This document shows, in pieces, positions 20,602 through 30,034 of a stretch of 64,000 nucleotides of DNA. The stretch is from Craspedostauros australis. Lineage: Eukaryota > Bacillariophyta > Bacillariophyceae > Mastogloiales > Achnanthaceae. The stretch lies in the NCBI GenBank assembly GCA_026770025.1, contig JAMXDE010000034.1, forward strand, positions 248,001-312,000, read 5' to 3'. The notes below the pieces were generated by a model. That model saw only the letters and a list, made by a program, of their open reading frames with translations. It searched no databases and had not been told where the DNA came from. Both the position numbers and the translations under genes were made by a program. Numbering within the stretch: position 1 is the first letter of the stretch; every line of letters starts with the position of its first letter.

Positions 20602-20833
20602 CTCTTTGCTATCGTGTGGCCTCTCTATCAGCCTTCCTCCTCCACGGGCCTCCGTCCTGGCTCTCTGAATGCCTCAGGATGCCTCTGAATGCCTCTGGTT
20701 TGCAATGAAGTGCTGGTGTCAGATATAATATAATAATACAATGTGAGATCGCAGTGGGGAAGAACGCAACTCGGATCTGAATGTGATCACACTGTGATGG
20801 GTCTTTCGGTTTGTGTTGTGCCAATTGCATCCA
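20602..20833. other. Promoter region of the karyopherin gene, cut short by a transposon
   Basis: Only 232 bases separate the start codon at 20601 from the target duplication of the outer transposon. They include an AT-rich run (TATAATATAATAATA, near 20724). Any regulatory sequence further upstream now lies 9.5 kb away. Confidence 0.5.
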
Positions 20834-20836
20834 CTG
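20834..20836. repeat. 3-bp target duplication CTG, left copy
   Basis: CTG precedes the left end GGACACCCGG and recurs after the right end at 30386-30388. Three-base duplications are characteristic of PIF/Harbinger transposons. Confidence 0.7.
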
Positions 20837-21110
20837 GGACACCCGGCAAATCCAGAAAATTGGTCGATGTCCGACTAATTCGACCTCTATTTCGTTGACC
20901 TGCGCGAAACACTTCGTTGGACATAATTGAAACTGTGACAATGACCATCCATCCTGGTCTCCAGAATCAGTAACTAATGTCGCATCTCTCTATGACCAAC
21001 ATACTTTTTTAGTACACAAGAAAAATATTCAATGTCATTGCGACTGTCTTTGTGACCTCATTCACGAATTCGATTTCCACACCTCAAGAAATGGGCTAGT
21101 CGTGATAATT

Positions 21111-21183
21111 CTCATTAATGAGAAACTCATTCTCATTTTTGTTCTATAAAAGTGAGCAGGGCGCGATTGTTTTCATTAATGAG
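21111..21183. promoter_or_regulatory. Subterminal palindromes, left end of outer element
   Basis: CTCATTAATGAG (21111-21122, a perfect 12-bp palindrome) and TTCATTAATGAG (21172-21183) lie 270-350 bases inside the tip. Each is followed by TCATTCTCATTTTT-type sequence. The pair recurs at every end of the two related elements, suggesting transposase binding sites. GCGCTGGGCCCAAT follows near 21212. Confidence 0.5.
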
Positions 21184-21788
21184 TTTCTCATTCTCATTTT
21201 TTCCATGGAAGTGCGCTGGGCCCAATATGGTCTCATTTTTTGGTTTCATGGCATCGGTCACGGGACTCGTCATCCGCCTCGGCGGCAAGCGCGGAGAGTG
21301 ATCGAAGTCGTGTGCGGTGCGGAGCCAGAACACAGGAGAACGAGTCTCGGGATCATCCGGGCCGGACAATCTGGCGGTCGGTCGGTGCAGTCATCCGGTC
21401 TTGTACGACGACTCCAAAGCGCCACCGATTTAGTAGTTACGTACGAGCTCGCAAGTGTCAGAATTCATTCTCAGCTTTATCGGTTCCTCACCCGCGAGTA
21501 CTCGCCACAGTTCTCAATTTAGCGCACTCACGTCCTGCAATGTACGCGTGACTATCGTTGACACTACAGCAACTTGGATTGTTCTCTTCTACCCACACTG
21601 CTTGGCTGGATTTTTCTTCCTCGCTGAAATTCCAATGACAACAGCTTTCTCTGCGCTTCGCTGATCCATTTAACGGTGTTATGAATGTTGATGATACCAA
21701 TCTTGTCGTGGATGGTATTTGATTCGTTTTTCTTGGTGGAGCAAGGACAATCCAGCAGATCACGAGAAGGCAGTTCCCCACGCAAGAA

Positions 21789-22454
21789 ATGAGTGATGCC
21801 ACCTCTCCGTTTCCAAAGTCGTCCCACAAAATCAAAAGGACGACGATGAACTTCTCTTTTTCACCATCCAACAGCATGGCTGGACACCATCACCACAATC
21901 AACAGCCAACCCCTCCGTCCTCTTGCAACTATGTTCAACCTACCAACGCAAATCGCCCAACATCAGGAGCGAAGATGATGCTCAGAGGCCTGAGAGCCCA
22001 AGCCGAGCCAACGAAGAACCTGCAGTTTGGGATTCGTCCCACGACGATCAGCACTGCACCCTCCGCCGTCAACAGCACTCACAAGAAGGCGCTCAGCCCA
22101 CCATTTTTGGGCCTCCCAGGCGGTCACTTCTTCGACATCAACCAGCGCCATCTTCATGAGCAAGACAGCAGCCACGTCGAGCTCTCTTTTCGCGCAGCAT
22201 TCGCCTCCATCGACAAGCTGGTCGATACGAGCAGCCTGATCGCATTCTACCTCGATGGGTGCTTCTCTGGTGTCTGCTTCATCTGCGGTCACGTCTTCTG
22301 GCTACTCGCATATGCAGCCTTCTTGCTGTTTGTGCACTTCATCATCGTGGCAAAGACAGCAGGCTTCATCATTTCCTTTGTGAGAGGAATCATCATCGTG
22401 CTCGCAAATGCTCTCTTTCGTGGTCGACTCGCACGCACTCACGCCTGTCACTAA
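21789..22454 (+). CDS. Transposon-borne putative membrane protein
   Basis: 221 residues (or 202 from a second ATG, MNFSFSPS). The N-terminal half is polar, with a histidine run (HHHH), serine and proline, and no known domain. From about residue 150 the protein has two or three hydrophobic segments (LIAFYLDGCFSGVCFICGHVFWLLAYAAFLLFVHFIIV, abbreviated here by its borders LIAFYL and FIIV; then GFIISFVRGIIIVLANALF) and a basic end. It lies just inside the left end of the outer element, which repeats as a unit elsewhere without this gene. I do not recognise the family. A membrane protein is unusual cargo for a Harbinger-type transposon; it may be host-derived or a chance long frame. Confidence 0.45.
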   Translation: MSDATSPFPKSSHKIKRTTMNFSFSPSNSMAGHHHHNQQPTPPSSCNYVQPTNANRPTSGAKMMLRGLRAQAEPTKNLQFGIRPTTISTAPSAVNSTHKKALSPPFLGLPGGHFFDINQRHLHEQDSSHVELSFRAAFASIDKLVDTSSLIAFYLDGCFSGVCFICGHVFWLLAYAAFLLFVHFIIVAKTAGFIISFVRGIIIVLANALFRGRLARTHACH

Positions 22455-23045
22455 GATACCAAAATGGAGCAACAACCTATGACAAGCAGGACCAATACAT
22501 TCTAGAATCCGTTGATAAGTAGTAAGATCGAGTCTAGTTTAATCTATCCTCTTGTTGTCATGCGTTCTGCCTTTTCTCGTTTCATTTGCAACTGGTTGTT
22601 GAACTTCTGCGCTTTCACTTGTTGATAGAGGTGCTGTTTGAACTGCTTCAAATCAAATGCAGCGTACTCCTGTCGGCTTGCCTTGAGCTCGGCCGGTGTC
22701 ATATCCAAATGTTTCAGTAGCTTTACATCCTTGACAAGCATGCGCTTGGCAAGGGACAAGTGCATGACAGGCTTCCCGTGAACGTCTCGTGGTTGCTGAG
22801 GATGCAGCTTGCGGTCGCGTTCGAGCGCACGCAATTCGATTGCAGACCGGTCGCGATGCTTGCTCAGCCGCTTCTCAAACGTCTTGAAGTACTTCGCAAA
22901 CACGGCTTGCGTCATTCCTGGGACTCTGAATTGATGCAATGCACGATAGTGCACCCACGCCTCGTCCACAGATACATCCTTCTCATGGAATATGCCGCCA
23001 ATCTCAAAATCATTCTTGATCATTGCACTTGCTGGATTGCTTCGC

Positions 23046-23048
23046 CAG
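23046..23048. repeat. 3-bp target duplication CAG of the inner element
   Basis: CAG at 23046-23048 and at 25734-25736 bracket the inner element. Deleting the element and one copy restores an open frame across the junction. Confidence 0.75.
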
Positions 23049-23321
23049 GGACACCCGGCAAATCCAGAAATTGGTCGATGTCCGACTAACTCGACCTTTA
23101 TTTTCTTTCTCCTGTGCGAAACAGTTCGTTGGGCGTAATAGAAACCGTGCTCATGACCATCCGGACTGATGTCCAGAATCAATGACTATTGTTGTATCTC
23201 TCTATGATCGATGTACTAATTAAAGAGTCAAGTAAATATCAAATGCCATTGCGACTGTCTTTGTGACCTCATTCACGAATTCGATTTCCAAGCCTCAAGA
23301 AATGGGCTAGTCGTGATAATT

Positions 23322-23394
23322 CTCATTAATGAGTTTCTCATTCTCATTTTTGTTCTACAAAAGTGCGCTGGGTGCGATTGTTTTCATTAATGAG
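23322..23394. promoter_or_regulatory. Subterminal palindromes, left end of inner element
   Basis: CTCATTAATGAG (23322-23333) and TTCATTAATGAG (23383-23394), at the same distance from the tip as in the outer element. GCGCTGGGCCCAAT follows near 23424. Confidence 0.5.
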
Positions 23395-23664
23395 TTTCTC
23401 ATTCTCATTTTTTTCATGGAAGTGCGCTGGGCCCAATATGATGTCATTTTGTGGTTTCGGGGCATCGGTCACGGGACTCGTAATCCGCCTCTGCGTCAAG
23501 CACAGAGAGTGATCGACGTCGTGTGTGATGTGGAACCAGGACACAGCTTCACCAGTTTCTCACTAGCGAGTGCTCTCGGCATTTCTCAATTTAGCGATCT
23601 CTCACCTGTTGCAACGTACGCGTGACTATCGTTGACACAACAGAGCTTGGATTGTTCCCTTCTG

Positions 23665-23756
23665 TCTACCAGATGGACAACAGAGCTGGATTGCCTGCAG
23701 TGCAACTTGGTCGTACTTCATGTCAACAGCACAAGAATCAGCCCACAAAAAACATA
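23665..23756 (+). pseudogene. Remnant of a transposase 3' end
   Basis: The bases encoding VYQMDNRAGLPAVQ align with the end of the outer transposase (LQYQMDNGSELFAV) and continue into matching non-coding sequence (ACTTCATGTCAA, then CAGCCCAC). This shows that the inner element descends from a transposase-bearing copy by internal deletion. Confidence 0.65.
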
Positions 23757-23761
23757 CTTGT
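23757..23761. repeat. 5-bp target duplication CTTGT of the innermost element
   Basis: CTTGT occurs here and at 25190-25194. The intact homologous region of the outer right end, measured from AGCCCAC to GAGACTC, has exactly the length predicted if one copy is removed with the insert (49 bases in both). Confidence 0.7.
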
Positions 23762-24344
23762 GAGCCGGTTGAGCGACGGGACCTGCAGTCGGTCCTGGGG
23801 CGGTGGCAACAAAACGGTTATTGTCACCAAAACACTCACAAATTATTCAACGAGATAAACAATAATAAGTAAAATGGACGCATAGTTTGCTCTAAGACCG
23901 TATGTAATTTTTATGGACCTTTGTACATTTACGGTCCATTTGGTCGAATATGAACGCTGTTCCGTGATGATCGGAGGGTATGTATTAGTATTTCCGATGC
24001 AAACAACACAATGTGCGCAGACACGTTCGGGAAAAAGATTTTTGACGGGTTGCGGACAGAATTTGGAAAACCATCGTCGTCATCGTTTGACCTGTTCGAA
24101 CACATTTACCTAGCGAGTAACCGTTATTCCACGTTAACCTTCAACTTCAAATTTGACCCCGTCACATGTTGCAAATCTCCTCACATTTCGGCACAGAAGC
24201 AACCTTTGGTTCTCTTCGGTGGTGTGCTGTGCTTGTTGCATGTTCACGCAGTGTTTGTATCATCACCTTCTTGCCCTCCAACTGCTCAGTTCACTCCCAT
24301 CACTAGTGGTCGTCTCCATCAACCCTTCAGTATCAATCAGCATC

Positions 24345-24650
24345 ATGCTCGTCTCTACCTCGAAAGCTGCGTCCAAGGACGCCAATCCTCCCCCCTCCAA
24401 GAAGCAACGTTTGCCATCCTCTCGATCCATGCGCTCCTTTCCATCCGATCCAATTGATTTCAAAGAACTGTTCGCACCATCTATTGTTGAGAAGTTGTTG
24501 CCTCCATTGGATATGGATGGTAAGCAGCACAATCGTAATTCTGCAACAGACAAGCTCCTCCCTCCTGTGCTCGAAGGCGTGACGTTCGACAACGAGTTCG
24601 ACGTTGAAATCCTAACCAACAATGAACGGAATCGCACACTCCAGAAATAA
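24345..24650 (+). CDS. Small ORF inside the innermost transposon
   Basis: 101 residues starting MLVSTSKAASK. It has a basic, possibly nuclear-targeting patch (PPPSKKQRLPSSR), then DPIDFKELFAPSIVEKLLPPLD and a repeat-like TDKLLPPVLEGVTFDNEFDVE. No recognised domain. The preceding T/C-rich region could be its leader. It may be cargo or a chance frame. Confidence 0.35.
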   Translation: MLVSTSKAASKDANPPPSKKQRLPSSRSMRSFPSDPIDFKELFAPSIVEKLLPPLDMDGKQHNRNSATDKLLPPVLEGVTFDNEFDVEILTNNERNRTLQK

Positions 24651-24890
24651 CACAACCAACACAATGAACATAACAATTACCAAACTACCGACGAACGTAA
24701 ACAACACTGATGCAGGAATCGTGCCTCCACAACAGACAACAGCAGAAGAGGAGGAAATCGCGCTGCAACGAGAAGAAACGAAGCATCCGAGCAAATTGTG
24801 CAACACACAAATGATGAAGGAAAATACGGAATCTCCGGAGTTGGTGGAACAAAATGTGAGGACACATTGCTGCAACGAGTCAGAGCCGCA

Positions 24891-24903
24891 ATGGGGGGGG
24901 GGG
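24891..24903. repeat. Poly-G tract in the innermost transposon
   Basis: Eleven consecutive G residues, following ATG in CCGCAATG. Such tracts are unstable and prone to sequencing error; the surrounding frame should be read with care. Confidence 0.6.
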
Positions 24904-25382
24904 AGCTCAACAAATAGATTCGCGTTGGGGTTGACATCAACGATCTTGTTATTCGCGATATCGACCACGGTACGAACACACCACGTCTGGCCGTAGTACG
25001 CTAGATTTGTATAGATGAACGTAAAATTGAAGAGTCCAAAAAACTGAAAATAAGGACTTAGAGCAAAATTAATGTCGGCTAAGCATCTTATAATTGTATC
25101 TAGTTTATTATGATGTAAGTGGTTTGGTGAAATATCTGTATATTTCCACTACTCCAGGTCGGACTGCAGGTCCCATCACTCAACCGGGTCTTGTTCATTT
25201 TCATCTTGGGTCTTGAGGCTCTTGTTCTTGCGTTTGTCTCGGAATGATCTGTCACCAAGCCGTGTGTGGCAGAGAAGAATGGTTGTGATGGAAAGTCAGT
25301 GTGGGACTTTATTCACGAGTGATTGAGGCTGCTCCAATAGAACTGCGCTGGGCCCAATAACTCTTCATTTTTTGGAGCGAAA

Positions 25383-25454
25383 CTCATTAATGAGAAACGC
25401 GTTTTCATTTACCATTTTATTTTACATTTTCGGGACTGGCTTTTCATTAATGAG
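25383..25454. promoter_or_regulatory. Subterminal palindromes, right end of inner element
   Basis: CTCATTAATGAG (25383-25394) and TTCATTAATGAG (25443-25454) mirror the left-end pair. GCGCTGGGCCCAAT precedes them near 25345, in the same orientation as at the left end, so this word is a direct rather than inverted repeat. Confidence 0.5.
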
Positions 25455-26456
25455 AATATGAAAACCATTTTTTATTGTCCTTTTCATTTTTCTTTCCGGA
25501 GAGGTGTTGGGCGGGACTCGATAGCTTCAACAACAAATATCAATGTGCCTTGAATGTGTTTGATTAAATATCATTGGCATTTCGATGTTACCCACTACTT
25601 AACCTATCATTCCCAACGCACTTCTGCAGTGGTGGAACTTCAAAATGATCACGAGACGCTGAGACTGAAGAAGAAGCGCGATGAGGTCGCACTAGTCGAA
25701 TGTATGCTTGTTTGATGTATTTGCCGGGTGTCCCAGGTGAACTTCGGCGTGTTGGATGCCATCCTTGTTGCTTGCTTTTGATGTGGCTGGCAAAATTTCG
25801 AATGTGTGATGTTTCCCGATCATGTCCATCATCTCTGTCCAACATCAGCATCAGCACTCATACCAATCACAGCATGCATGCAACTTCTTGGTACCAGCGG
25901 TCCAACATGTGTTGCTGTGTTCGTCACTGCAAGTCCAACTACAAAATATCTTCGAGTTGCGTCCTGTCATCCTCCGCTGTCATCATACCATCCAATCGCC
26001 GGCGATATCCCATTTCATTCTTGCCGCCTTTGCTCGAATTTGGATCTGCATGGGGCTGGATAGTGTCTCATGTGTTTCGCAGCACTTCAATTTTGATCTT
26101 GCATGATAGTCTCTTCGACAGTCTTGCACATGAACAACATCGCACAGAAATCGCAATACTCAGGCTGGTGATTTGGTTTGGATGCCAGGCAAAAGCGCGC
26201 AGCCATCCAAGGATCCTTCTTCCGTTCAAGTTCGGTGGGAAATAGGGTTCGAAGCCAGCATTGGTCCCATCATCAGCTTTTGATTTGATGGGCGAGCAAG
26301 CCACACTGGGAACTTGCATGAAGCCGAGGTGGAACCCAGCTGATGACTAGCTCCTTGCTCAACACAGTGCATCAACACAGAGCGTCAACACAGAAAACGA
26401 CGACGATGCATCTTGTGGCATCAGAACGAACAGGTATCATCACATAATCTTCTTGG

Positions 26457-27809
26457 ATGATGCAAACCATCGACAACACCAAAAATCAACGTAAGTCATT
26501 GAGTCGGAGCATCGCACTTGCTGTCGAACGTACAGGCAAAAGGAGGAACGCAATCAGATTTGCCAGAGAGGTCTGTGACAAGAACACACCAGTGTTTGGT
26601 CTGCCAGGAAGTCAACTTCGTGTCCAAAGCAGCCGACAGTTCTCTGCATTGAAGAGACGAAGCATCACAAGCTACATGTCATTCTTGGAAAAGGCTCACA
26701 TCCAGCCAGGTGGGGGGACCCTCGCCGAGCTTGCGGATGATGGCAGCGATGACTTCGGCTGTGATGACATCAGTGACCTTGTTGACAGCCTCACCGACGC
26801 ACTTGACTCCATCTCGCTGCACTCATCTACTGCTTCGTCGTCTGCAGCTTCTTCATCAGCTACTTCTTTGCCTGTGCGTGCATCCACAAAACCTACTCTG
26901 TCAGCCAAAGACGCCACCCCCGCGCAAACACAGCAATCCAACGCCACCACGATGAATGCCAATTCTCTTTCTACCCCGTGCAAGACGGTGATCATCGAAA
27001 GCAAGCAATCAGAGACACCACAGCGTGTCCAAGTTGCTGAAGCAGCCTTCGCTTCCCCGGTTCCAGCGTTCTCTTCGCCGGTTCCAATCTTCGCGTCACC
27101 TGTCTTGACCCCGCATAGACATCGGAACAAGCACATCGAGCAAGACCCGATGCTTGCTTCTTTGTTCAACAATGCTGACGATGGCACCAAGGCGAACCCA
27201 TACAAGATCCCCGTTAACCTCGACTTCCCTGAGCGCAATGGGCGTTTTCTCATTGATCTTGTCAATGACATGGGTGTGAAGAGCGGAAATTTCTCTGGGT
27301 ATCACATCCGAGTCCCTTCTTCGATCCACGACTTCGACAAGTGGACTGCGGCAGTCCCTGTCGACATGCCATTGGTCGCCAATCGTGCCCTCATGATTCG
27401 CGGACCCAGCACGTACGGCTGGCATCGCAATCCGCACGACTTCTACTTAACCGACGAAGAAGCTGGGAGCGCAAGAATTGCGCTTGGATCCACCATGGCA
27501 AGCATCGAAGGATCGGAGCATCGGAAGTACTCCTACTGGCTTCTCATTTTCCCTGCTGGTGTTGCGTTCGACCACAACGTCTTCGAAAAACTCACGGACA
27601 ACGCCATCCGCACTCACATCTCTGTGCAAGAGGCAGACGAAACCGCAACTGAGCTCGGGTGTGTCACTTATGGAGCATCGGCATACTGGAAAGTCGTGGT
27701 GCAAGGCGGTCGTTTGAATGCCAAGCCTGCCGCGAAGGGCATGAAGAACTATCTCGCCATGTTGAAGGCGAAGAAGACTGGCAGTGGAAATGGCGATGGC
27801 GACGTCTAG
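26457..27809 (+). CDS. Transposon-borne protein of unknown function (450 residues)
   Basis: The N-terminal 90 residues are basic. Residues about 90-230 are low complexity (serine, alanine, threonine, with SPVPAF/SPVPIF repeats). The C-terminal 215 residues look like a folded domain: NPYKIPVNLDFPERNGRF, then RALMIRGPSTYGWHRN, HRKYSYWLLIFPAGVAFD and a short end with AYWKVVVQGG. The GPS..W and W/FxLxFP motifs remind me of uncharacterised algal proteins, but I cannot assign a function. It shares an orientation with the transposase and lies between the broken accessory gene and the KOW-like gene, so it is probably part of the element's own gene set. Confidence 0.6.
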   Translation: MMQTIDNTKNQRKSLSRSIALAVERTGKRRNAIRFAREVCDKNTPVFGLPGSQLRVQSSRQFSALKRRSITSYMSFLEKAHIQPGGGTLAELADDGSDDFGCDDISDLVDSLTDALDSISLHSSTASSSAASSSATSLPVRASTKPTLSAKDATPAQTQQSNATTMNANSLSTPCKTVIIESKQSETPQRVQVAEAAFASPVPAFSSPVPIFASPVLTPHRHRNKHIEQDPMLASLFNNADDGTKANPYKIPVNLDFPERNGRFLIDLVNDMGVKSGNFSGYHIRVPSSIHDFDKWTAAVPVDMPLVANRALMIRGPSTYGWHRNPHDFYLTDEEAGSARIALGSTMASIEGSEHRKYSYWLLIFPAGVAFDHNVFEKLTDNAIRTHISVQEADETATELGCVTYGASAYWKVVVQGGRLNAKPAAKGMKNYLAMLKAKKTGSGNGDGDV

Positions 27810-27990
27810 GTAGTAGTTGGCACAGCACAGCACAACACAGAACAAGAGCAGCTGCAATTGGAACTGCAGCATCGACGTAACAGGATAATGAGTGAACATG
27901 TGTAGTATTGTATTGATTGGTATGTTGCCTAGTTTAGTGTCCTACTGATATGGTGGGGTTGGTGTTGTGCTGCGCTCTGCCTTGTGTCCA

Positions 27991-28407
27991 TCAGGCCATG
28001 CCCGGATTGCGAGGGATTTCATCAACACCAACGAAGCGATGATCCGCGTCATCGCCAAGCTGTACACGGATCTGCGATGCTTGCTTCATCTTCCGAATAA
28101 GGATGTTTTGGAAGCCTCCGATATCCCCAGTGTCGAGGATGTTGCACTCGCACATCGCCATCGCAAGCTTGTCGACCAGCTTGTTGATATCAGCATGCTG
28201 TTGCAAGATCGCCTCGACTTTGTTCTCTGGGATCTTGCGGCGCTTGACGTTGTCCTTGCTGATCGCGGTTGCCTTCAGATGCCCGTTGTCCAATTGCAAG
28301 ATAACCGGAATGCGAGTCTTCGTTCGTGCCTTCTGGGTATTCACCCACCCAATAAGGCCTTTGTACTTGCCACCAACGGCTGTGATTGGTTTTCCTTTCA
28401 TTACCAT
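27991..28407 (-). CDS. Transposon-borne small protein with a KOW-like start
   Basis: 138 residues on the minus strand. The first 30 residues (MKGKPITAVGGKYKGLIGWVN) resemble a KOW motif, the small beta element with an invariant glycine found in ribosomal proteins and NusG. The next part is basic (KARTKTR..KDNVKRRKIPENK). A helical region follows with QQHADINKLVDKLAMAMCECNI, then IRVQLGDDADHRFVG. KOW modules bind RNA or protein, so a nucleic-acid role is plausible. I recall similar small proteins in algal genomes but not their function. Its stop is 182 bases from the stop of the 450-residue gene, the two genes being convergent. Confidence 0.6.
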   Translation of the reverse strand: MVMKGKPITAVGGKYKGLIGWVNTQKARTKTRIPVILQLDNGHLKATAISKDNVKRRKIPENKVEAILQQHADINKLVDKLAMAMCECNILDTGDIGGFQNILIRKMKQASQIRVQLGDDADHRFVGVDEIPRNPGMA

Positions 28408-28882
28408 GTTGTTCTGGAAGAGATGAACTATGGCATCATCATCTGTTCCAACATATTGACAACAGCAACAGTAACAGCAACGCGACTAGTGGCAATGTTC
28501 GTGGTTGGCAACTCGCGAACACGGGCCCAGCGAGTAACAGTAACAGCGATTGAATTTGATTTCGCGGGTTTGAGACATGTCGCCAAAGGGGTTGGCTCGA
28601 TCATTTCTCTGTGTACGAGTATGATCACATGTTGCTGTTTGCTTTCGTGCGCGCTGGCGATTTCGTGGCGTTCGGTTGTTTTGATCGATCGCATCGCCAT
28701 CGGTTGTAGCGTTCACGGCACACTGTTGATTCTTCAATCAGATTTGCAAGTTGTACAACTACCGTCAGCATTAGCATCAGCATTAGCATCAGCATTAGCA
28801 TAAAGAGCAGCAAGAGGAACACCAGACATCGCAACAACAGCAACAGCAACGAAGACAATCATTGCACACCAACCACTGCAGC
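28408..28882. other. Divergent promoter region between the KOW-like gene and the transposase
   Basis: 475 bases separate two divergent start codons. Three 12-bp units (CAGCATTAGCAT, 28766-28801) lie close to the transposase start. Several frames cross it but none has a domain. Confidence 0.45.
28766..28801. repeat. 12-bp tandem repeat upstream of the transposase
   Basis: Three exact copies of CAGCATTAGCAT. Confidence 0.8.
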
Positions 28883-29791
28883 ATGTTTTTGAGTCCAAAC
28901 ACTGTTCTCACGCTCGGGCTTCAGCTGGTGGGGATTCAACACACCGAACAAACATCAAACCGCACTCTTGTCAAACTCTTCCGACAACATTACGGTTCCA
29001 ATCCGCTTGATGTTGCCAAGATCTGGTTTGACTTGTGTCATACGACGATCTCTGCAGCTGCGATTGGCACGAAAGAGCAAACAACGAAAGGGTTCACATT
29101 CTTTATGATTGCTCTCTATTATCTGTGGCTCTATCCAAAGAACTCGGGCATCATCGTTTCCCGTTTCGGTATCTGTGAGCAGTATGCCCGAGGCGAAGCA
29201 ATTTGGAACTGGATCAAACGCATCGCAGCATTGCGCGCAAAGAAGATCGTCTGGACCAAGTCGTTGGACCACCCCAATTCAGCCATTTTCGCAGTGACGG
29301 TTGATGGCACTGATTTCCGCACGTGGGAACCCAAGCACCCAACACTGCCAGTGGACCGAGCGCAGTTCTCTCACAAATTTAATCATGGCGCGGTGAAGTA
29401 CGAGATCGCGATTTCGGTCTTCACATCAAAATGCGTTTGGATCAACGGTCCATTTCCAGGCGGAACACATGACAGAACCATCTTCCGCCAAGGCCTCAAG
29501 GACAAAATCGCAAGAGGCAAATTGGCCATCGCCGACCGGGGATACCAAACAAGCGAACCCAACGAACGCAAAAAATTGTCATTGCCAAGCGGCACAGATT
29601 CGAGACACCTCGCCAAGTTCAAGAGCCGAGCTCGTTGCCGACACGAGAGCTTCAACGGTCGGATCAAAAAATTCAAGATCATGGATGACACCTTTCGCCA
29701 CGGTCACCAGTGCCATGTACACGCCTTCGAAGCCGTGTGTGTGATTCTGCAGTACCAAATGGACAACGGGTCTGAATTGTTTGCAGTGTAG
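28883..29791 (+). CDS. Harbinger/IS5-like DDE transposase
   Basis: 302 residues from the ATG at 28883 (MFLSPNTVLTL). The C-terminal two thirds match the DDE_Tnp_4 type nuclease. The acidic triad can be read as D141 (VDGTDF), D218 (IADRGYQTS) and E255 (RHESFNGRIKKFK). Between the first two lie FSHKFNHGAVKYEIAIS and NGPFPGGTHDRTIFR, both characteristic. The N-terminal 100 residues are helical and may bind DNA. It should cut at the GGACACC ends and insert at three-base targets. The frame is open with no lesion. The usual separate Myb-like partner of Harbinger elements is not present under that fold; the broken two-module gene may fill that place. Confidence 0.85.
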   Translation: MFLSPNTVLTLGLQLVGIQHTEQTSNRTLVKLFRQHYGSNPLDVAKIWFDLCHTTISAAAIGTKEQTTKGFTFFMIALYYLWLYPKNSGIIVSRFGICEQYARGEAIWNWIKRIAALRAKKIVWTKSLDHPNSAIFAVTVDGTDFRTWEPKHPTLPVDRAQFSHKFNHGAVKYEIAISVFTSKCVWINGPFPGGTHDRTIFRQGLKDKIARGKLAIADRGYQTSEPNERKKLSLPSGTDSRHLAKFKSRARCRHESFNGRIKKFKIMDDTFRHGHQCHVHAFEAVCVILQYQMDNGSELFAV

Positions 29792-30034
29792 CTTGTTCAT
29801 GCTTCATGTCAATAGTAACAAAATTAGCCCACTATTGTTGTGCTTATTCCTTGTCATCTCGGGTGTTGAGACTCATGTTGCTGTGTTTGTTTGGTAATCA
29901 TCTGTCGTCAAGTTGCGTGGGCAGAGAAGACCGGCTGCGATGGAATGTCAGTGTGGCACGTCATTCACGAGTGATTGAGGCTGGTCTTGTAGAATTGCGC
30001 TGGGCCCAATTGCTTTTCATTTTTTGGAGCGAAA

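Larger units (their letters stand above)
23762..25189. mobile_element. Innermost unclassified DNA transposon (1,428 bp) with long inverted repeats
   Basis: The left end GAGCCGGTTGAGCGACGGGA and following bases pair with the right end (reverse complement ACCCGGTTGAGTGATGGGA). Similarity continues for about 140 bases on each side, to the shared TTTGCTCTAAG words near 23889 and 25062. A 5-bp duplication flanks it. It holds one plausible frame (24345-24650) and no transposase, so it is probably non-autonomous. The ends and the 5-bp duplication do not match any superfamily I can name with confidence. Confidence 0.75.
23049..25733 (+). mobile_element. Inner, internally deleted Harbinger-type element
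   Basis: Inverted ends GGACACCCGGCAAAT (23049) and ATTTGCCGGGTGTCC (to 25733) match perfectly over 15 bases. The left 600 bases resemble the left end of the outer element (20837-21590) and the right 550 bases resemble its right end. Between them only a remnant of the transposase 3' end survives (23665-23756). Without its own insert it is about 1.25 kb, so it is a non-autonomous deletion derivative of a related copy, mobilisable only in trans. Confidence 0.8.
22544..25762 (-). pseudogene. Outer-element gene split by the inner transposon (two-module, probable DNA-binding accessory protein)
   Basis: The minus-strand frame ending at 22544 is continuous up to 23048, where the inner element begins. 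A start codon at 25760-25762 lies just beyond the other side. Taking out the insert and one CAG copy leaves 26+505=531 bases, exactly 177 codons, so the ancestral gene encoded 176 residues and was broken after codon 8. The visible part has two similar modules. The first is FTWRSNPASAMIKNDFEIGG and its following helices. The second starts at GKPVMHLSLAKRMLVKD and ends in RQEYAAFDLKQFKQHLYQQV and a lysine-rich tail. This two-module pattern recurs, as I recall, in uncharacterised proteins tied to transposons in algae and invertebrates, but its role is unknown. The frame reading into the inner element is an artefact. Confidence 0.7.

Noticed and set aside
22544-23182. A 212-residue minus-strand gene starting within the inner element
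   Set aside because: Its first 45 residues come from the terminal repeat of the inner transposon. The genuine start lies beyond the insertion at 25762.
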